Source: Sulfurimonas sp.
Lineage (GTDB): Bacteria; Campylobacterota; Campylobacteria; Campylobacterales; Sulfurimonadaceae
Length of the DNA stretch: 64,000 nucleotides
Direction: 5' to 3'
Assembly (NCBI GenBank): GCA_021732045.1
Contig: JAKFWK010000003.1
Span: 62,001 to 126,000, forward strand
Under the pieces are notes generated by a model that saw only the letters and a program-made list of their open reading frames with translations, ran no database searches and had not been told where the DNA came from. Shown piece by piece: positions 17,029 to 26,725 of this stretch (positions are counted from its first letter, which is position 1; every line of letters starts with the position of its first letter). The position numbers and the translations under genes were made by a program.

Positions 17029-17733
17029 TTGAATTTTTTAAGGGGGCTTTTCGCCCTCACCCTCACACTATTTCTGCACTCAACACTTCAAGCAGAATAT
17101 TTATATAAAGATGAGCTAATTTTTAATCCAGATTTTAATGCCAGCATTGACAAAATAGGTTCAGAACTACACCAAAAAACAGGAATCTCATTAAAACTTG
17201 TAATGCTTAAAGAGCTACCAAAAGGCACAAATATAGTTGATTATGAAAAAGAGTCTATCAAAAGCTTCAATGAGCCAACTATTTTACTTCTGTTTAGTGA
17301 GTTAGACTCTAAGGTAGATATCCTTGCAAGCAGTGATTCTTTATATCAATATTTTGACAAAAAACAGGTTTTAAGTCCAGTTGCTTCACCACTTCAGGCT
17401 TTTATTGTTGCGCTGTTTTACAGTAGTGGATTATCATCATTTAAAGAGATTGTAACAAATTATGGTGGAACAATCATCCCTCTTCTTGCTCAAAAATCAA
17501 AGCCAGAAGAAGTCTTAGGTAAATACTCTGGTGCCATGTTCAATGGTTATGCAGATATTGCAGAGCAGATAGCAAAAAATAAAAATATAGTTTTAGATAG
17601 TGCTGTTGGTGATGCAAATAAAAACAGTATATTTGTTATAAAAGTTATATTTTATGGTTTTGTATTTTATGCAATTTTTATGTATATCAAAAGACAGCTT
17701 TACAGAAGAAGGCAAAAAAATGAATCTAAGTAG
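17029..17733 (+). CDS. Periplasmic TPM-like protein with C-terminal membrane anchor, oxidase-operon associated
   Basis: A 234-residue protein with a signal peptide (about residues 1-22, ending in LQA) and a soluble domain whose layout (helix, TGISLKLVMLKELPKG, then ILLLFSELDSKVDILASSDSL) resembles TPM-domain proteins. A C-terminal membrane span lies at about 202-220, followed by a basic tail (KRQLYRRRQK). The start is TTG. It lies between the oxidase genes and a FixH-like gene and overlaps the latter by 14 bases, so a part in oxidase maturation is likely but not shown. The TPM assignment is tentative. Confidence 0.6.
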   Translation: MNFLRGLFALTLTLFLHSTLQAEYLYKDELIFNPDFNASIDKIGSELHQKTGISLKLVMLKELPKGTNIVDYEKESIKSFNEPTILLLFSELDSKVDILASSDSLYQYFDKKQVLSPVASPLQAFIVALFYSSGLSSFKEIVTNYGGTIIPLLAQKSKPEEVLGKYSGAMFNGYADIAEQIAKNKNIVLDSAVGDANKNSIFVIKVIFYGFVFYAIFMYIKRQLYRRRQKNESK

Positions 17734-18226
17734 CGGTAAAATATGGCCATATGCAATCAGCGCTTCAATTGCGCTAATAGTTTGCGCTGGTATTGCAACA
17801 GTAGTCATAGCAGTTGAAGCACCAGTTGAAAAGAGTGACATCTATATGATGGATTATCATGAAGCTGACGACAAAGCAAATGAAATCATAGAAGACACCA
17901 TCACTTTTAACAAAAAATATAGAGTAGAGTATATTAGCGATGGGCTGAAAAAAGATTCGGCGGTTATAAAATATAGAGTGGTTGATATGGATTCAAATCC
18001 AGTTAATAACGCAAAATTTAAAGTAATTATAACAAGGCCGACAACAACTAAGCAAGACCATAAGATGGCAGAGCCAACAGTTGAAAATGGAGTTTATACT
18101 TTTAAACCAATTTCACTTGAAGAAGCCGGAAGATGGGATATCATGGCAAAAATAAATATAGATGGCATACAAAAATTTTATAACTTAAAAGCAGATACTA
18201 GAAATAGTGAAGTGGTGGAGTACTAA
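17720..18226 (+). CDS. FixH-family membrane protein, probable cbb3 oxidase copper/assembly accessory
   Basis: A 168-residue protein with one N-terminal span (about residues 9-31) and a periplasmic beta-sandwich-like domain (KKYRVEYISDGL, KYRVVDMDSNPVNNAKFKVIITRP, GRWDIMAKINIDG) typical of FixH, encoded with cbb3 oxidases and copper pumps. I chose the ATG at 17720 because GAAGAAGG lies just upstream and the membrane span then sits near the N-terminus; an upstream start at 17654 would add 22 residues encoded within the previous gene. The end of the previous gene overlaps it by 14 bases. Confidence 0.75.
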   Translation: MNLSSGKIWPYAISASIALIVCAGIATVVIAVEAPVEKSDIYMMDYHEADDKANEIIEDTITFNKKYRVEYISDGLKKDSAVIKYRVVDMDSNPVNNAKFKVIITRPTTTKQDHKMAEPTVENGVYTFKPISLEEAGRWDIMAKINIDGIQKFYNLKADTRNSEVVEY

Positions 18227-18271
18227 AAATACTCTACTTGGCTTTTAAGCAACTCTACACTAAACTCCCAT

Positions 18272-20617
18272 ATGAATAAAACCATAGTAGTACTTCCATC
18301 GGCTCGTGCAATCAGACATAAACAACTAGAAATAAGCGGTAAAACAATTTTTTTACCAGACTTTATTATGATGGGCGACTTTATATCTAGGCTCTGCGTA
18401 GTCGAAGGATTTAGGGCACTTGATAGTGATAGCAGAGTTTTACTGCTTCTTGAGGCCTCCGATTTTAAAGCCTTCTCAAACCTTCAAATAGAGCGAAATT
18501 TTTTTACATTTACCAAAAACTCATCATATATCTTTAACTTTTTTGAAGAGCTAAGTGCTGAACTTTATGATATAAAAAAGCTAATCACAACCGATATTTA
18601 CGGTGAGTACGAAGAGCATATAGCCATACTTATAGAGCTTTACAAAAGATACAAGCAGTTATGTGAAGATAAAAAACTGCTCGATAAAATATTTCTACCA
18701 TCTTTATATAAATTTAACCAAGAGTATATAAAACAGCATAAAGAGATTGAACTGCATCTAGATGGACATCTAACAAATTTTGAGTTTGAACTGCTTGAGA
18801 AGTGTTGCGAATTTAGCTCGGTTACTATTATCTTTTCTGCTACAAAATTTAACAAAAAAATGCAGAGTAAATTTTTGGAATTAGGCATAGAACTAGAACC
18901 ATATTTTGAATATAAAATTTCTCTAAATGAAAAAAAAGTCCTAAGTTTTAAAAAGATTATAAAAAACAGAAATGTTGTTTGCGAATCATTTAGTGAGCCA
19001 ATTTTGCAAATAGCTTATATTCAAAAAAAAGTGCAGGAGTTTGTCCAAAAGGGATATTTACCAGAAAACATAGCTGTTATTGTGCCAGATGAGAAAATTA
19101 TAGAGCTAATAGAGAGTTTTGATCAAAAATCAAATTTTAATTTTGCAATGGGCGAGCAATTTAGCAGAACTAAAATTTATGAAAAAATAAGTGCAACAAC
19201 CAAGTTTATAGAGCAAAAATCTAAAGAAAATGAAGCAAGATTAAGAAGAGTCGGTGATGAGTTTTACACAGAACTTCAAAGCATCTATTATGAGAGTTGT
19301 AGAAAAATTGATATTTTAGAATTTTTGAAAAGATATAAAGAGAGCTTTGCGGATAAGGTAAGTATGGCAATAGTTGAAGAGGAGCTTTTTAGATTTAAAA
19401 ATATCTTACCATATATGAAAGATATGAACATTAAGTCAGTTTTATCACTCTTTTTGCAGAGGCTCTCAGGTAGAACGCTAGATGATGTAAGAGGTGGAAA
19501 AATAACGGTAATGGGAGTTTTAGAGACTCGTTTAGTTTTGTTTGACGCTGTTGTTATAGTTGATTTTAGCGATTCAAATGTTCCAAAAAGAAGCGATAGG
19601 GATATGTTTTTAAATACAGCCCTAAGAGAGAGAGCATCTCTGCCAACTATGAGCGATAGAGAAAACCTCCAAAAACATTACTATGAGATGCTCATAAACA
19701 GAAGCAAAGAAGTAGCCATATCTTTTGTAAAATCCACACAAAGTAGCGGCTCTAGATTTTTAAAACAGCTAGGAATCAAAGAGCAAAGCTCAAAAAATGA
19801 GAGTGAGTATGCGAAGATGCTTTTTTCGCAAAAAGAACCACTTGTTTATGAAGAGCAAGATATTGTGATGGAGTATAGTTTCAAAGATAAAAAACTCTCA
19901 GCCACCAAGCTAAAAACTTATCTAACATGCAAAAGAAAATTTTACTACAAATATGTGAAGCAGGTAGCCTCGCACAACATACCAAAAGATATGCCGCAAG
20001 AGTATGAGATTGGCTTAAGTGTTCATGATGCACTAAAGAGACTCTATCTTCAAAAGAGTAGCTATGAGAGCGCTGATGAACTAAAGCGAGACCTTTACAG
20101 GGAGCTTGACGCTGTTTGTGGCGAGAGTGAACTTGAGTCGTATCAGATAGCACTACAAAAAAGAGTGTTGGAGAGTTTTTGTGAGGCAGAGATAAGAAGA
20201 TTTGCCGAAGGTTGGCAAGTGGAGTTTTGCGAAAAAAGAGTGGAGTGTGACTTCATGGGCATCACACTGGAAGGACAAATCGATAGAATAGATACAAGAG
20301 GCAATGAGATATTTGTATTAGATTACAAAACTGGCTCGTATCCGCTCTACAATGAAAAAAACTTCACAGAAGCAACTGATTTTCAGCTGGAATTTTACTA
20401 CCTTTTAGCCAACGGATTTGGTGATGTTACAGGATGCGGATACTACGACCTAAAAGAGTCAAAGATTGTAAATGAAGTTTTTTTGAGAGAGAAACTTGAA
20501 CTATTAAAGTCTCATGTGAGTGATTTGTTAAACATTGAAGATGTCAATTTTAGCAAGTGTGAAGATGTGAAAAATTGTATTTTTTGTGAATACGCCATAA
20601 TGTGTAGGCGAAAGTGA
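18272..20617 (+). CDS. addB: AddB-type nuclease subunit of a RecBCD-like double-strand-break repair complex
   Basis: A 781-residue protein. The N-terminal half is helicase-like (DNFs such as FVQKGYLPENIAVIVPDE). The C-terminal part is a PD-(D/E)XK nuclease: LSATKLKTYLTCKRKFYYKY (about residue 545), GQIDRID and FVLDYKTGSYP (about 670-690). Cysteines in TCKR and in C-x2-C-x5-C (CIFCEYAIMC, residues about 770-779) match the iron-sulphur staple of AddB nucleases. It is shorter than Bacillus AddB, as usual in this class. The gene overlaps addA by one base. No ribosome site is obvious before the ATG. Confidence 0.85.
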   Translation: MNKTIVVLPSARAIRHKQLEISGKTIFLPDFIMMGDFISRLCVVEGFRALDSDSRVLLLLEASDFKAFSNLQIERNFFTFTKNSSYIFNFFEELSAELYDIKKLITTDIYGEYEEHIAILIELYKRYKQLCEDKKLLDKIFLPSLYKFNQEYIKQHKEIELHLDGHLTNFEFELLEKCCEFSSVTIIFSATKFNKKMQSKFLELGIELEPYFEYKISLNEKKVLSFKKIIKNRNVVCESFSEPILQIAYIQKKVQEFVQKGYLPENIAVIVPDEKIIELIESFDQKSNFNFAMGEQFSRTKIYEKISATTKFIEQKSKENEARLRRVGDEFYTELQSIYYESCRKIDILEFLKRYKESFADKVSMAIVEEELFRFKNILPYMKDMNIKSVLSLFLQRLSGRTLDDVRGGKITVMGVLETRLVLFDAVVIVDFSDSNVPKRSDRDMFLNTALRERASLPTMSDRENLQKHYYEMLINRSKEVAISFVKSTQSSGSRFLKQLGIKEQSSKNESEYAKMLFSQKEPLVYEEQDIVMEYSFKDKKLSATKLKTYLTCKRKFYYKYVKQVASHNIPKDMPQEYEIGLSVHDALKRLYLQKSSYESADELKRDLYRELDAVCGESELESYQIALQKRVLESFCEAEIRRFAEGWQVEFCEKRVECDFMGITLEGQIDRIDTRGNEIFVLDYKTGSYPLYNEKNFTEATDFQLEFYYLLANGFGDVTGCGYYDLKESKIVNEVFLREKLELLKSHVSDLLNIEDVNFSKCEDVKNCIFCEYAIMCRRK

Positions 20618-23343
20618 TGTTTATAAAAAACCTAGCTTATGAGGCAAGCGCTGGAAGTGGGAAGACTTTTATGCTTGTTGTTCGTTATTTGAGTCTGCTG
20701 TTTCAGGGCGCTTCCGCTTCTAAAATCTTGGCGCTGACTTTTACAAACAAAGCTGCTTTTGAGATGCAGGAGAGGATTGTAGCCACGCTGGAGGAGCTGC
20801 AAAATAGAAGTGAACTTGATGAGATAGTAAAAGTTACTGGGCTTTCAAGAGAGTATCTGCTAGAGAATCAACATAGAATTTTAGAAGAGTTTTTAAACTC
20901 ACATACGAAAATTTTAACGATAGATAGTTTCTTTGCATCGATACTTAGAAAATTTTCTCTCTATGCATCTCTGATGCCAGATTTCTCAACTTCAAGCTCT
21001 CAGCATGAGCTAAAACTTCTCTCTCGTTTTTTAAAAGAGGTTAGTGCAGCTGGAAAAAAAGAGACCCTAATCTCTTTGTGGCTTGAGTCAAAAAAACGAC
21101 TTAATGATATTTTTGAGTTATTGGATGAGCTTTATGATAAATTTGGAGAGCTTGGAGATATTGAGTTTAAAAAAGTGGAGTATTGGCACTTTGAGCAAGA
21201 GGCTTTGGTGTATGCAAACAAGCTAAAAGAGGTTGTAGAAGCTTGCGAAAGTGCATCAGCAACGGCTTTAAATGGTGTAGCGTTTAAGAGTTTTGGTGAT
21301 TTATGCAGTAAAGCTTGGCTTGAGAGAGATACTCTAAACTACTCTACATTTAAAAAATGTTTTACTCCGCAAATGGATGAGTATCTTTTTAAAATTCAAG
21401 AAAATATAACAAATCATTATCGTGCCAGAGAGCAAAATTTCTTTTTTGCGATAGTGGAGTTGCTTAACATATATATCAAATCCAAAAAAGCCCTATACAT
21501 GGACGATAGCGAGCTTAGTTTTAGTGATGTTACACATCTTGTTTACCATATTTTAAATCTAATTGACGATAGTGAATTTTTATATTTTAGGTTGGATTCG
21601 CAGATAGAACACCTGCTTTTGGATGAGTTTCAAGACACGAGTATTTTGCAGTACAAAATCATAAAGCCTCTTATTGGTGAGATAACATCAGGCGATGGGA
21701 TTTTTGAAAACGGGAGTTTCTTTTTTGTTGGGGATGTAAAGCAGTCAATATACCGATTTAGAGGCGGAGTCAGTGCGCTTTTTGCAACCGTAAAAGAGGA
21801 AAATGGCACTCATTTAGAGAAGTTGCTAACGAACTATCGCTCGCAAAAAGAGATAGTTGAGTTTGTAAATTCTATTTTTGAAAACAAGATAGAAAATTAT
21901 TCTGCTCAACTGGTAAAAGATGAAAAGAGTGGCGGTTTTGTTGAAGTCATAGAGAGCGATGAGCTTCTTAAGGAGATGTTAGAGAGAGTAGAAAAACTCT
22001 TAGAAGCTGGGGCAGATGTAAATGACATAGCTATATTGTGTGCCACAAACGGCGATGGCGAGGCAATAAAAGAGATTTTAAATGCAAATAAAATAGAGAC
22101 CATAACTGAAACAACAACAAAACTCATTAACCAAAAAAGCATCAAAGCTCTTTTAGAGTATTTAAAATATCAATATTTTAGTGAAAATATCTACGCATAC
22201 AATTTTTTTGCTCTAATATTGCAAGAGACTAGACCAATAAAGAAAGTTGATTTTAACGAACAAAAAATCTTAGATATAGTAAAAAATGCAATTGAGGAGT
22301 ATGGGCTTTTCTCTGATGATTTTAATCTTATTAGATTTTTAAGTGTAATATCTAAATATAGTGACATTGAAGCGCTGTTGTTTGAGTATGAAAGACTTGA
22401 TGTTAGTGCCTTTGCATCAGAGTTGAATGGTGTGAGAATTCTAACAGTTCATAAATCAAAAGGGCTAGAGTTCGAGCATGTGATAGTAGTGGATAGGCTA
22501 GGCAAACCACCGTTGGCAAAAAATTCGATTATTTATGAGTACGATGGAGTAATTCTTAAAAACTTATACTTAAGGATTAAAGGACGAGAAGCAATAGATG
22601 AAGCATACGCAAATGCTATTGCTAAAGAGAGAAAACTTGTTGCAGAGGATAATTTAAATGCCATGTATGTTGCATTTACAAGAGCTAAAGAGAGCCTCTT
22701 TGTTATCTCGAAATCAAAAAATTCTATGTTTGAGGCACTTGAGTTAAAAGTTGGAAAAAGCGGAGTGTTTAGTTGCAAGAAAAAGCCAGACTTACATAAT
22801 AATGACGATTTAATTAACTCATTTGAGTATAAAAATATCTACTATGGAACACAGAGTGATATTTTGGCGGTTGAGAAAGAGAAAGAAGAAGATTTAAAGT
22901 CAATAAACTTTGGGTTGGCGATGCACTATATGTTAGAGATGCTCGGTGATTTTAAAGAGCAAAATATACAAAACGCTAAAGATATGATGATAAACAAATA
23001 TGGATTTATGCTAGAAGATAGCGAGGTGAACGAGATAACAAAGAGAGTGAAAAAGCTTTTAAAAAATAGTGAGTTTTGCAATCTAGTTAGGGGAGAGTGT
23101 TTTAGAGAAAAGGCACTTAGATACAAAAAAAGCCTTCGTTATATTGACCTTTTGGTAAAGAACAGTAGTTCACTTTTTGAGAGCTGGAGTGTAATTGACT
23201 ATAAAAGTTCCATGCTTTTTGCAGATGAACATCTAAAACAAGTGGCATATTATGTAGATGCCATTAAAGAGATTACAAGTGCTGAGGTAAGTGGCTATGT
23301 CTGCTATCTGTTGCAAGACGAGATAAAAATAGTAAAAGTTTAA
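20617..23343 (+). CDS. addA: AddA-type UvrD/Rep-family helicase-nuclease
   Basis: Motor subunit of the AddAB complex that resects double-strand breaks for RecA loading. The roughly 908-residue protein has Walker A YEASAGSGKTFML (about residue 10), ILALTFTNKAA (motif Ia), LLLDEFQDTS (about 330, motif II), VGDVKQSIYRFRGG (motif III), LTNYRSQ (motif IV), ILTVHKSKGLEFEHVIV (motif V) and MYVAFTRAKESLFVI (motif VI). A C-terminal nuclease has GLAMHYMLEM and SVIDYKSSM. The ATG shares one base with the addB stop (TGATG); a GTG three bases upstream is possible. Confidence 0.9.
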   Translation: MFIKNLAYEASAGSGKTFMLVVRYLSLLFQGASASKILALTFTNKAAFEMQERIVATLEELQNRSELDEIVKVTGLSREYLLENQHRILEEFLNSHTKILTIDSFFASILRKFSLYASLMPDFSTSSSQHELKLLSRFLKEVSAAGKKETLISLWLESKKRLNDIFELLDELYDKFGELGDIEFKKVEYWHFEQEALVYANKLKEVVEACESASATALNGVAFKSFGDLCSKAWLERDTLNYSTFKKCFTPQMDEYLFKIQENITNHYRAREQNFFFAIVELLNIYIKSKKALYMDDSELSFSDVTHLVYHILNLIDDSEFLYFRLDSQIEHLLLDEFQDTSILQYKIIKPLIGEITSGDGIFENGSFFFVGDVKQSIYRFRGGVSALFATVKEENGTHLEKLLTNYRSQKEIVEFVNSIFENKIENYSAQLVKDEKSGGFVEVIESDELLKEMLERVEKLLEAGADVNDIAILCATNGDGEAIKEILNANKIETITETTTKLINQKSIKALLEYLKYQYFSENIYAYNFFALILQETRPIKKVDFNEQKILDIVKNAIEEYGLFSDDFNLIRFLSVISKYSDIEALLFEYERLDVSAFASELNGVRILTVHKSKGLEFEHVIVVDRLGKPPLAKNSIIYEYDGVILKNLYLRIKGREAIDEAYANAIAKERKLVAEDNLNAMYVAFTRAKESLFVISKSKNSMFEALELKVGKSGVFSCKKKPDLHNNDDLINSFEYKNIYYGTQSDILAVEKEKEEDLKSINFGLAMHYMLEMLGDFKEQNIQNAKDMMINKYGFMLEDSEVNEITKRVKKLLKNSEFCNLVRGECFREKALRYKKSLRYIDLLVKNSSSLFESWSVIDYKSSMLFADEHLKQVAYYVDAIKEITSAEVSGYVCYLLQDEIKIVKV

Positions 23344-23420
23344 ACCTTAAAATAACCATAATTTAAGCGTCTTATAAGTTAGTTCGGTTATACTTCCACC
23401 ACAAAACAAGAGAATCGTTT

Positions 23421-23435
23421 CGCTTTTGCTAAGCG
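23421..23435 (+). promoter_or_regulatory. Small hairpin in the rplM leader
   Basis: CGCTT-TTGCT-AAGCG forms a 5-base-pair hairpin about 30 bases before the rplM ATG, downstream of a possible -10 box TATACT at 23389-23394. Ribosomal-protein operons headed by L13 are known to be autoregulated in other bacteria; whether this hairpin takes part is inference. Confidence 0.3.
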
Positions 23436-23467
23436 CTTCTTTAGAAAATCAAATGAAAGGTTCAAGA

Positions 23468-23890
23468 ATGAAATTTACACAAATTGCAACTCCTGAACAA
23501 ATCGATCAAAAATGGGTTTTGATTGATGCTGAAGATAAAACTTTTGGTCGTATTATTACAGAAGTAGCAACTATACTTCGTGGTAAAAACAAACCATGTT
23601 TTACTCCAAATATCGACTGCGGTGACTTTGTTGTTATCGTTAATGCTTCTAAAGCAAAGTTCAATGGTCTTGGAAAGATTGCTGGTAAAGAGTATTTTTC
23701 TCACTCAGGTTACTTCGGTAGCACAAAAAGTGTTAAAATGACTGAATTATTAGAAAAAAATCCAGAAAAATTATACAAATTAGCAACTCGCGGCATGCTT
23801 CCAAAAACTAAGCTTGGCGCTAAAATGCTTAAAAAATTAAAAATATATGCAGCTGCTGAGCATCCTCACTCTGCACAATTTGCTAAGTAA
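23468..23890 (+). CDS. rplM: 50S ribosomal protein L13
   Basis: Large-subunit ribosomal protein. The 140-residue sequence has WVLIDAEDKTFGRIITEVATILRGK at the N-terminus, GDFVVIVNASKAKFNG (about residue 50), the L13 signature around TRGMLPKTKLGAKMLKKLKIYAAAEHPH and ends PHSAQFAK. I chose the ATG at 23468, which has AAAGG seven bases upstream and gives the family's usual N-terminus; an upstream in-frame start at 23426 would add 14 atypical residues. rpsI follows after ten bases, the universal L13-S9 pair. Confidence 0.97.
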   Translation: MKFTQIATPEQIDQKWVLIDAEDKTFGRIITEVATILRGKNKPCFTPNIDCGDFVVIVNASKAKFNGLGKIAGKEYFSHSGYFGSTKSVKMTELLEKNPEKLYKLATRGMLPKTKLGAKMLKKLKIYAAAEHPHSAQFAK

Positions 23891-23900
23891 GGATTGACAT

Positions 23901-24290
23901 ATGGCAAAAATATACGCAACAGGTCGTCGTAAAGCTTCAATAGCAAAAGTATGGTTAACTCCAGGTACAGGTACAATCACAATCAACAATCTTTCATTAG
24001 ATGCTTGGTTAGGCGGATTAGAGGCTAAAAAACTTCGTGTTAAGCAACCTCTTGCTTTAACAAAACAAGATACATCAGTTGATATCGTTGCTAACACTAC
24101 AGGTGGTGGTTTCGGTGGTCAAGCTGATGCTCTTCGTCATGGTATTTCTCGTGCTTTAGTAAGATTTAACCCAGAGTTAAAAGCTATACTAAAACCAGAA
24201 GGTATGATGACTCGTGACTCTCGTACAGTTGAGAGAAAGAAACCAGGCAAGCGTAAAGCTCGTCGTTCTCGCCAGTTCTCAAAACGATAA
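23901..24290 (+). CDS. rpsI: 30S ribosomal protein S9
   Basis: Small-subunit ribosomal protein of 129 residues. [19 protein letters not shown] opens it, [25 protein letters not shown] (about residue 66) is the S9 signature, and the basic tail ends in RRSRQFSKR, with the conserved terminal Lys-Arg that reaches the P-site tRNA. AAGGA precedes the ATG. A terminator hairpin overlaps the stop codon. Confidence 0.98.
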   Translation: MAKIYATGRRKASIAKVWLTPGTGTITINNLSLDAWLGGLEAKKLRVKQPLALTKQDTSVDIVANTTGGGFGGQADALRHGISRALVRFNPELKAILKPEGMMTRDSRTVERKKPGKRKARRSRQFSKR

Positions 24291-24332
24291 TTTTTTATAA
24301 AATTATCGTTTCTTTAGAAGCTATTGGCTTCT
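24282..24332 (+). terminator. Rho-independent terminator after rpsI, two stacked hairpins
   Basis: AAACGATAATTTT (24282-24294) pairs perfectly with AAAATTATCGTTT (24299-24311) and is followed by CTTT; the arm begins within the last codons of rpsI. A second hairpin AGAAGC-TATTG-GCTTCT (24316-24332) follows, then TT. Together they should end the rplM-rpsI transcript. Confidence 0.75.
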
Positions 24333-24442
24333 TTGGAAAATTCTCCTTTTTAAATCTTTTCAATCAATTTAAAAAATTAATTTCGTTAAATCATCAAAAC
24401 AATTCTTTCTCTAAAATCCATAAAATCTAACAACTACTTAGA

Positions 24443-24448
24443 TATAAT
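24443..24448 (+). promoter_or_regulatory. Candidate -10 element for the peptide-binding protein gene
   Basis: TATAAT preceded by TTAGA lies 19 bases before the TTG start at 24468. The spacing leaves a short leader with GAGTAA as a weak ribosome site. Confidence 0.45.
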
Positions 24449-24467
24449 TCTTCAAAAAAGAGTAACT

Positions 24468-25964
24468 TTGCGCTATATTTTGTTCCTGCTTTTATCTATA
24501 AATCTTTTTTCTTCAACGCTTCATCTGGTGACATCATCAAATCCATCAAGACTTAATCCAATTTTAGCAACAGATTCTAGTTCATCTGAGATAACAGGCT
24601 TTTTATTTAATGGACTTGTTAAGTATGATAAAAATTTATCAAAAATCATCGGTGATTTGGCCGAGAGATTCTACTTTGAAGACAACAAAACCCTTGTCTT
24701 TAAACTTCGTGAAAATGTAAAATGGCATGATGGTAAAAAGTTCAGCGCAAAAGATGTCGTATTTACATACAAGACGCTAATATCGCCAAATATAAGTTCA
24801 CCATACAGCACGGAATTTAGGTTTGTAGAGAGCGTTGAGGCTAGTGGAGATTACATTATAAAAGTGAAATATAAAAAGCCATACTTTAAGGCTTTGGAGA
24901 CTTGGATGATGGGGATTTTACCAGAACATATTCTAAGAGATGAAAAAAATTTAATGAGCTCATCTTTTAACAAAAATCCCATAGGAACGGGAGCTTACAA
25001 ACTTCAGCAGCTTGAACACTCTAAAAATATAGTCTTGAGCGCATTTGATGATTATTTTGAAGGTCGTGCCAAAATTGATTCAATATCTTTTCATGTTGTT
25101 CCAGACACAATGACGCGTTTTTTGATGTTAAAATCATCTGTTGTTGATGTCGGCAGCATTGAGCCTATGCAGTTTGAAAGGCAGCTAGATACCGAGTTTT
25201 TTAAGAAATTTGATGTTCATGAGGAGATTTCACACTCATATACATATTTAGGTTTTAATCTAAAATCCGAGAAGTTTAAAAATCCAAAGGTAAGAGAAGC
25301 CATATCTTTGGCAATTAACAGAGACGAGATAGTCTCTATCCTCTTTTTTAATCATGCTAAAGTTTGTACAGGACCGTTTCTTCCAGGAACAAAAGCTTTC
25401 AATAAAGATGTAAAAGCTCCAAAACAAAATATAAAAAGAGCGAAAGAGCTTTTAAGAGAGGCAGGTTATGATGAGAAAAATCCGTTTACATTTGAGATAG
25501 CTACATCAAATTCAAACTCAATTCGTCCATATGCCGCTCAGATTTTACAGCATCAACTTAAAAATGCTGGGGTGATTGTAAATCTGAGGGTTATGGAGTG
25601 GCAAGCTTTTTTGAATACAATTGTAATGCCTCACAAGTTTGATACAGTTTTGCTTGGATGGGGACTTTCGCCAACACCAGACCCATACATGTTCTGGCAT
25701 ACAGATAGTGATACAAAAGGTGGGTTTAACCTTGTCGGATACAAAAATGAAAAAATAAATAAGATGATTGAAGAGTCTCAAAGTGTTATTGACGAACAAA
25801 AACTAGCTTCTATGTGGAGAGCAATGTTTAAGATTATAGTCGAAGACAATCCATATCTTTTTTTATATATTCCAGACTCTTTAACAGTTGTAAGCAAAGA
25901 GATAAAAAATATTGAACCATCACCAAGTGGGATTTGGCATAATTATATAAAATGGGAGAAATAA
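24468..25964 (+). CDS. ABC transporter substrate-binding protein, family 5 (peptide/nickel type)
   Basis: A 498-residue exported protein. A signal peptide (about residues 1-16) is followed by LHLVTSSNPSRLNPILATDSSSSEI and LAERFYFEDNKTLVFKLRENVKWHDGKKFSAKDVVFTYKT, the classic SBP_bac_5 signature. It also has REAISLAINRDEIV (about residue 276) and WGLSPTPDPYMFWHT (about 405). It resembles DppA/OppA; the ligand could be a peptide or a metal chelate. The start is TTG. No permease or ATPase genes are adjacent, so its partners lie elsewhere. A HAD phosphatase gene starts directly after it. Confidence 0.88.
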   Translation: MRYILFLLLSINLFSSTLHLVTSSNPSRLNPILATDSSSSEITGFLFNGLVKYDKNLSKIIGDLAERFYFEDNKTLVFKLRENVKWHDGKKFSAKDVVFTYKTLISPNISSPYSTEFRFVESVEASGDYIIKVKYKKPYFKALETWMMGILPEHILRDEKNLMSSSFNKNPIGTGAYKLQQLEHSKNIVLSAFDDYFEGRAKIDSISFHVVPDTMTRFLMLKSSVVDVGSIEPMQFERQLDTEFFKKFDVHEEISHSYTYLGFNLKSEKFKNPKVREAISLAINRDEIVSILFFNHAKVCTGPFLPGTKAFNKDVKAPKQNIKRAKELLREAGYDEKNPFTFEIATSNSNSIRPYAAQILQHQLKNAGVIVNLRVMEWQAFLNTIVMPHKFDTVLLGWGLSPTPDPYMFWHTDSDTKGGFNLVGYKNEKINKMIEESQSVIDEQKLASMWRAMFKIIVEDNPYLFLYIPDSLTVVSKEIKNIEPSPSGIWHNYIKWEK

Positions 25965-25965
25965 A

Positions 25966-26604
25966 GTGATTATACTTTTTGATTTAGATGGAACTCTTAT
26001 AGACTCCACGGAAGCTATTTTGGAGAGCTTTAAGCACTCCTTTGATATACATGATATTCCACACTCCAAAGATGATGAGATAAAGGCATTGATTGGCTAT
26101 CCTTTGGATATTATGTATGCAAATTTGGGTGTTAAAGATGAGAAAATAGTTGATTTGATTGCAACATATAAAGCACACTATCGTGAAATTTCAAGAGAAA
26201 AAACTGAACTTTTATCGAATGCAAGAGAGGCTATAGAGATTGCTAGCAGATTTGCTACACTTGGAATTGTCACAACCAAAACAGGAGAGTACTCGAAGAT
26301 TTTAATGGAACACTTTGATTTGATGAGATATTTTGATGTTCTTATAGGTAGGGAGGATGTTCAAAATCCCAAACCAGATGCCGAGCCAATCTTAAAAGCA
26401 CTGCAAAATTTAGATGTAAAAAATAGAGAAATTTGGATGATTGGTGATACAAAACTAGATATGATTTCAGCAGAAAATGCAAAAGTTAATTCAATAGGAG
26501 TATTGAGTGGCTATGACACTTTTGAGACGCTAAAAGAGTTTACTAGACACATATTTGATAACGCATTGGAGGCGGTTATCTATCTAGAAAATAGGAAAAA
26601 ATAA
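25966..26604 (+). CDS. HAD-superfamily hydrolase, phosphoglycolate phosphatase-like
   Basis: A 212-residue protein with the HAD motifs in order: DLDGTLIDST (residues 6-15, nucleophile Asp), GIVTTKTGEY (about 99, motif II), a lysine in NPKPDAEPI (about 134, motif III) and MIGDTKLDMISAENA (about 157, motif IV), with an alpha-helical cap between the first two. Family relatives dephosphorylate phosphoglycolate or pyrophosphate; the substrate cannot be fixed. The start is GTG, two bases after the preceding stop. Confidence 0.85.
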   Translation: MIILFDLDGTLIDSTEAILESFKHSFDIHDIPHSKDDEIKALIGYPLDIMYANLGVKDEKIVDLIATYKAHYREISREKTELLSNAREAIEIASRFATLGIVTTKTGEYSKILMEHFDLMRYFDVLIGREDVQNPKPDAEPILKALQNLDVKNREIWMIGDTKLDMISAENAKVNSIGVLSGYDTFETLKEFTRHIFDNALEAVIYLENRKK

Positions 26605-26725
26605 CACACTTTTTTCACTTATTTAAAAATACTCGAATATCAAGCTACTTTTAAGAGCGACTTGTCTAGAATAAGCGCTTAAAAACAATAGATATTCTTA
26701 TATAAGATAAAAAAAAGGGGGAGTT

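Noticed and set aside
17654..17719. An earlier start for the FixH-like protein
   Set aside because: The 22 extra residues are read from within the previous gene, and a good ribosome site precedes the later ATG.
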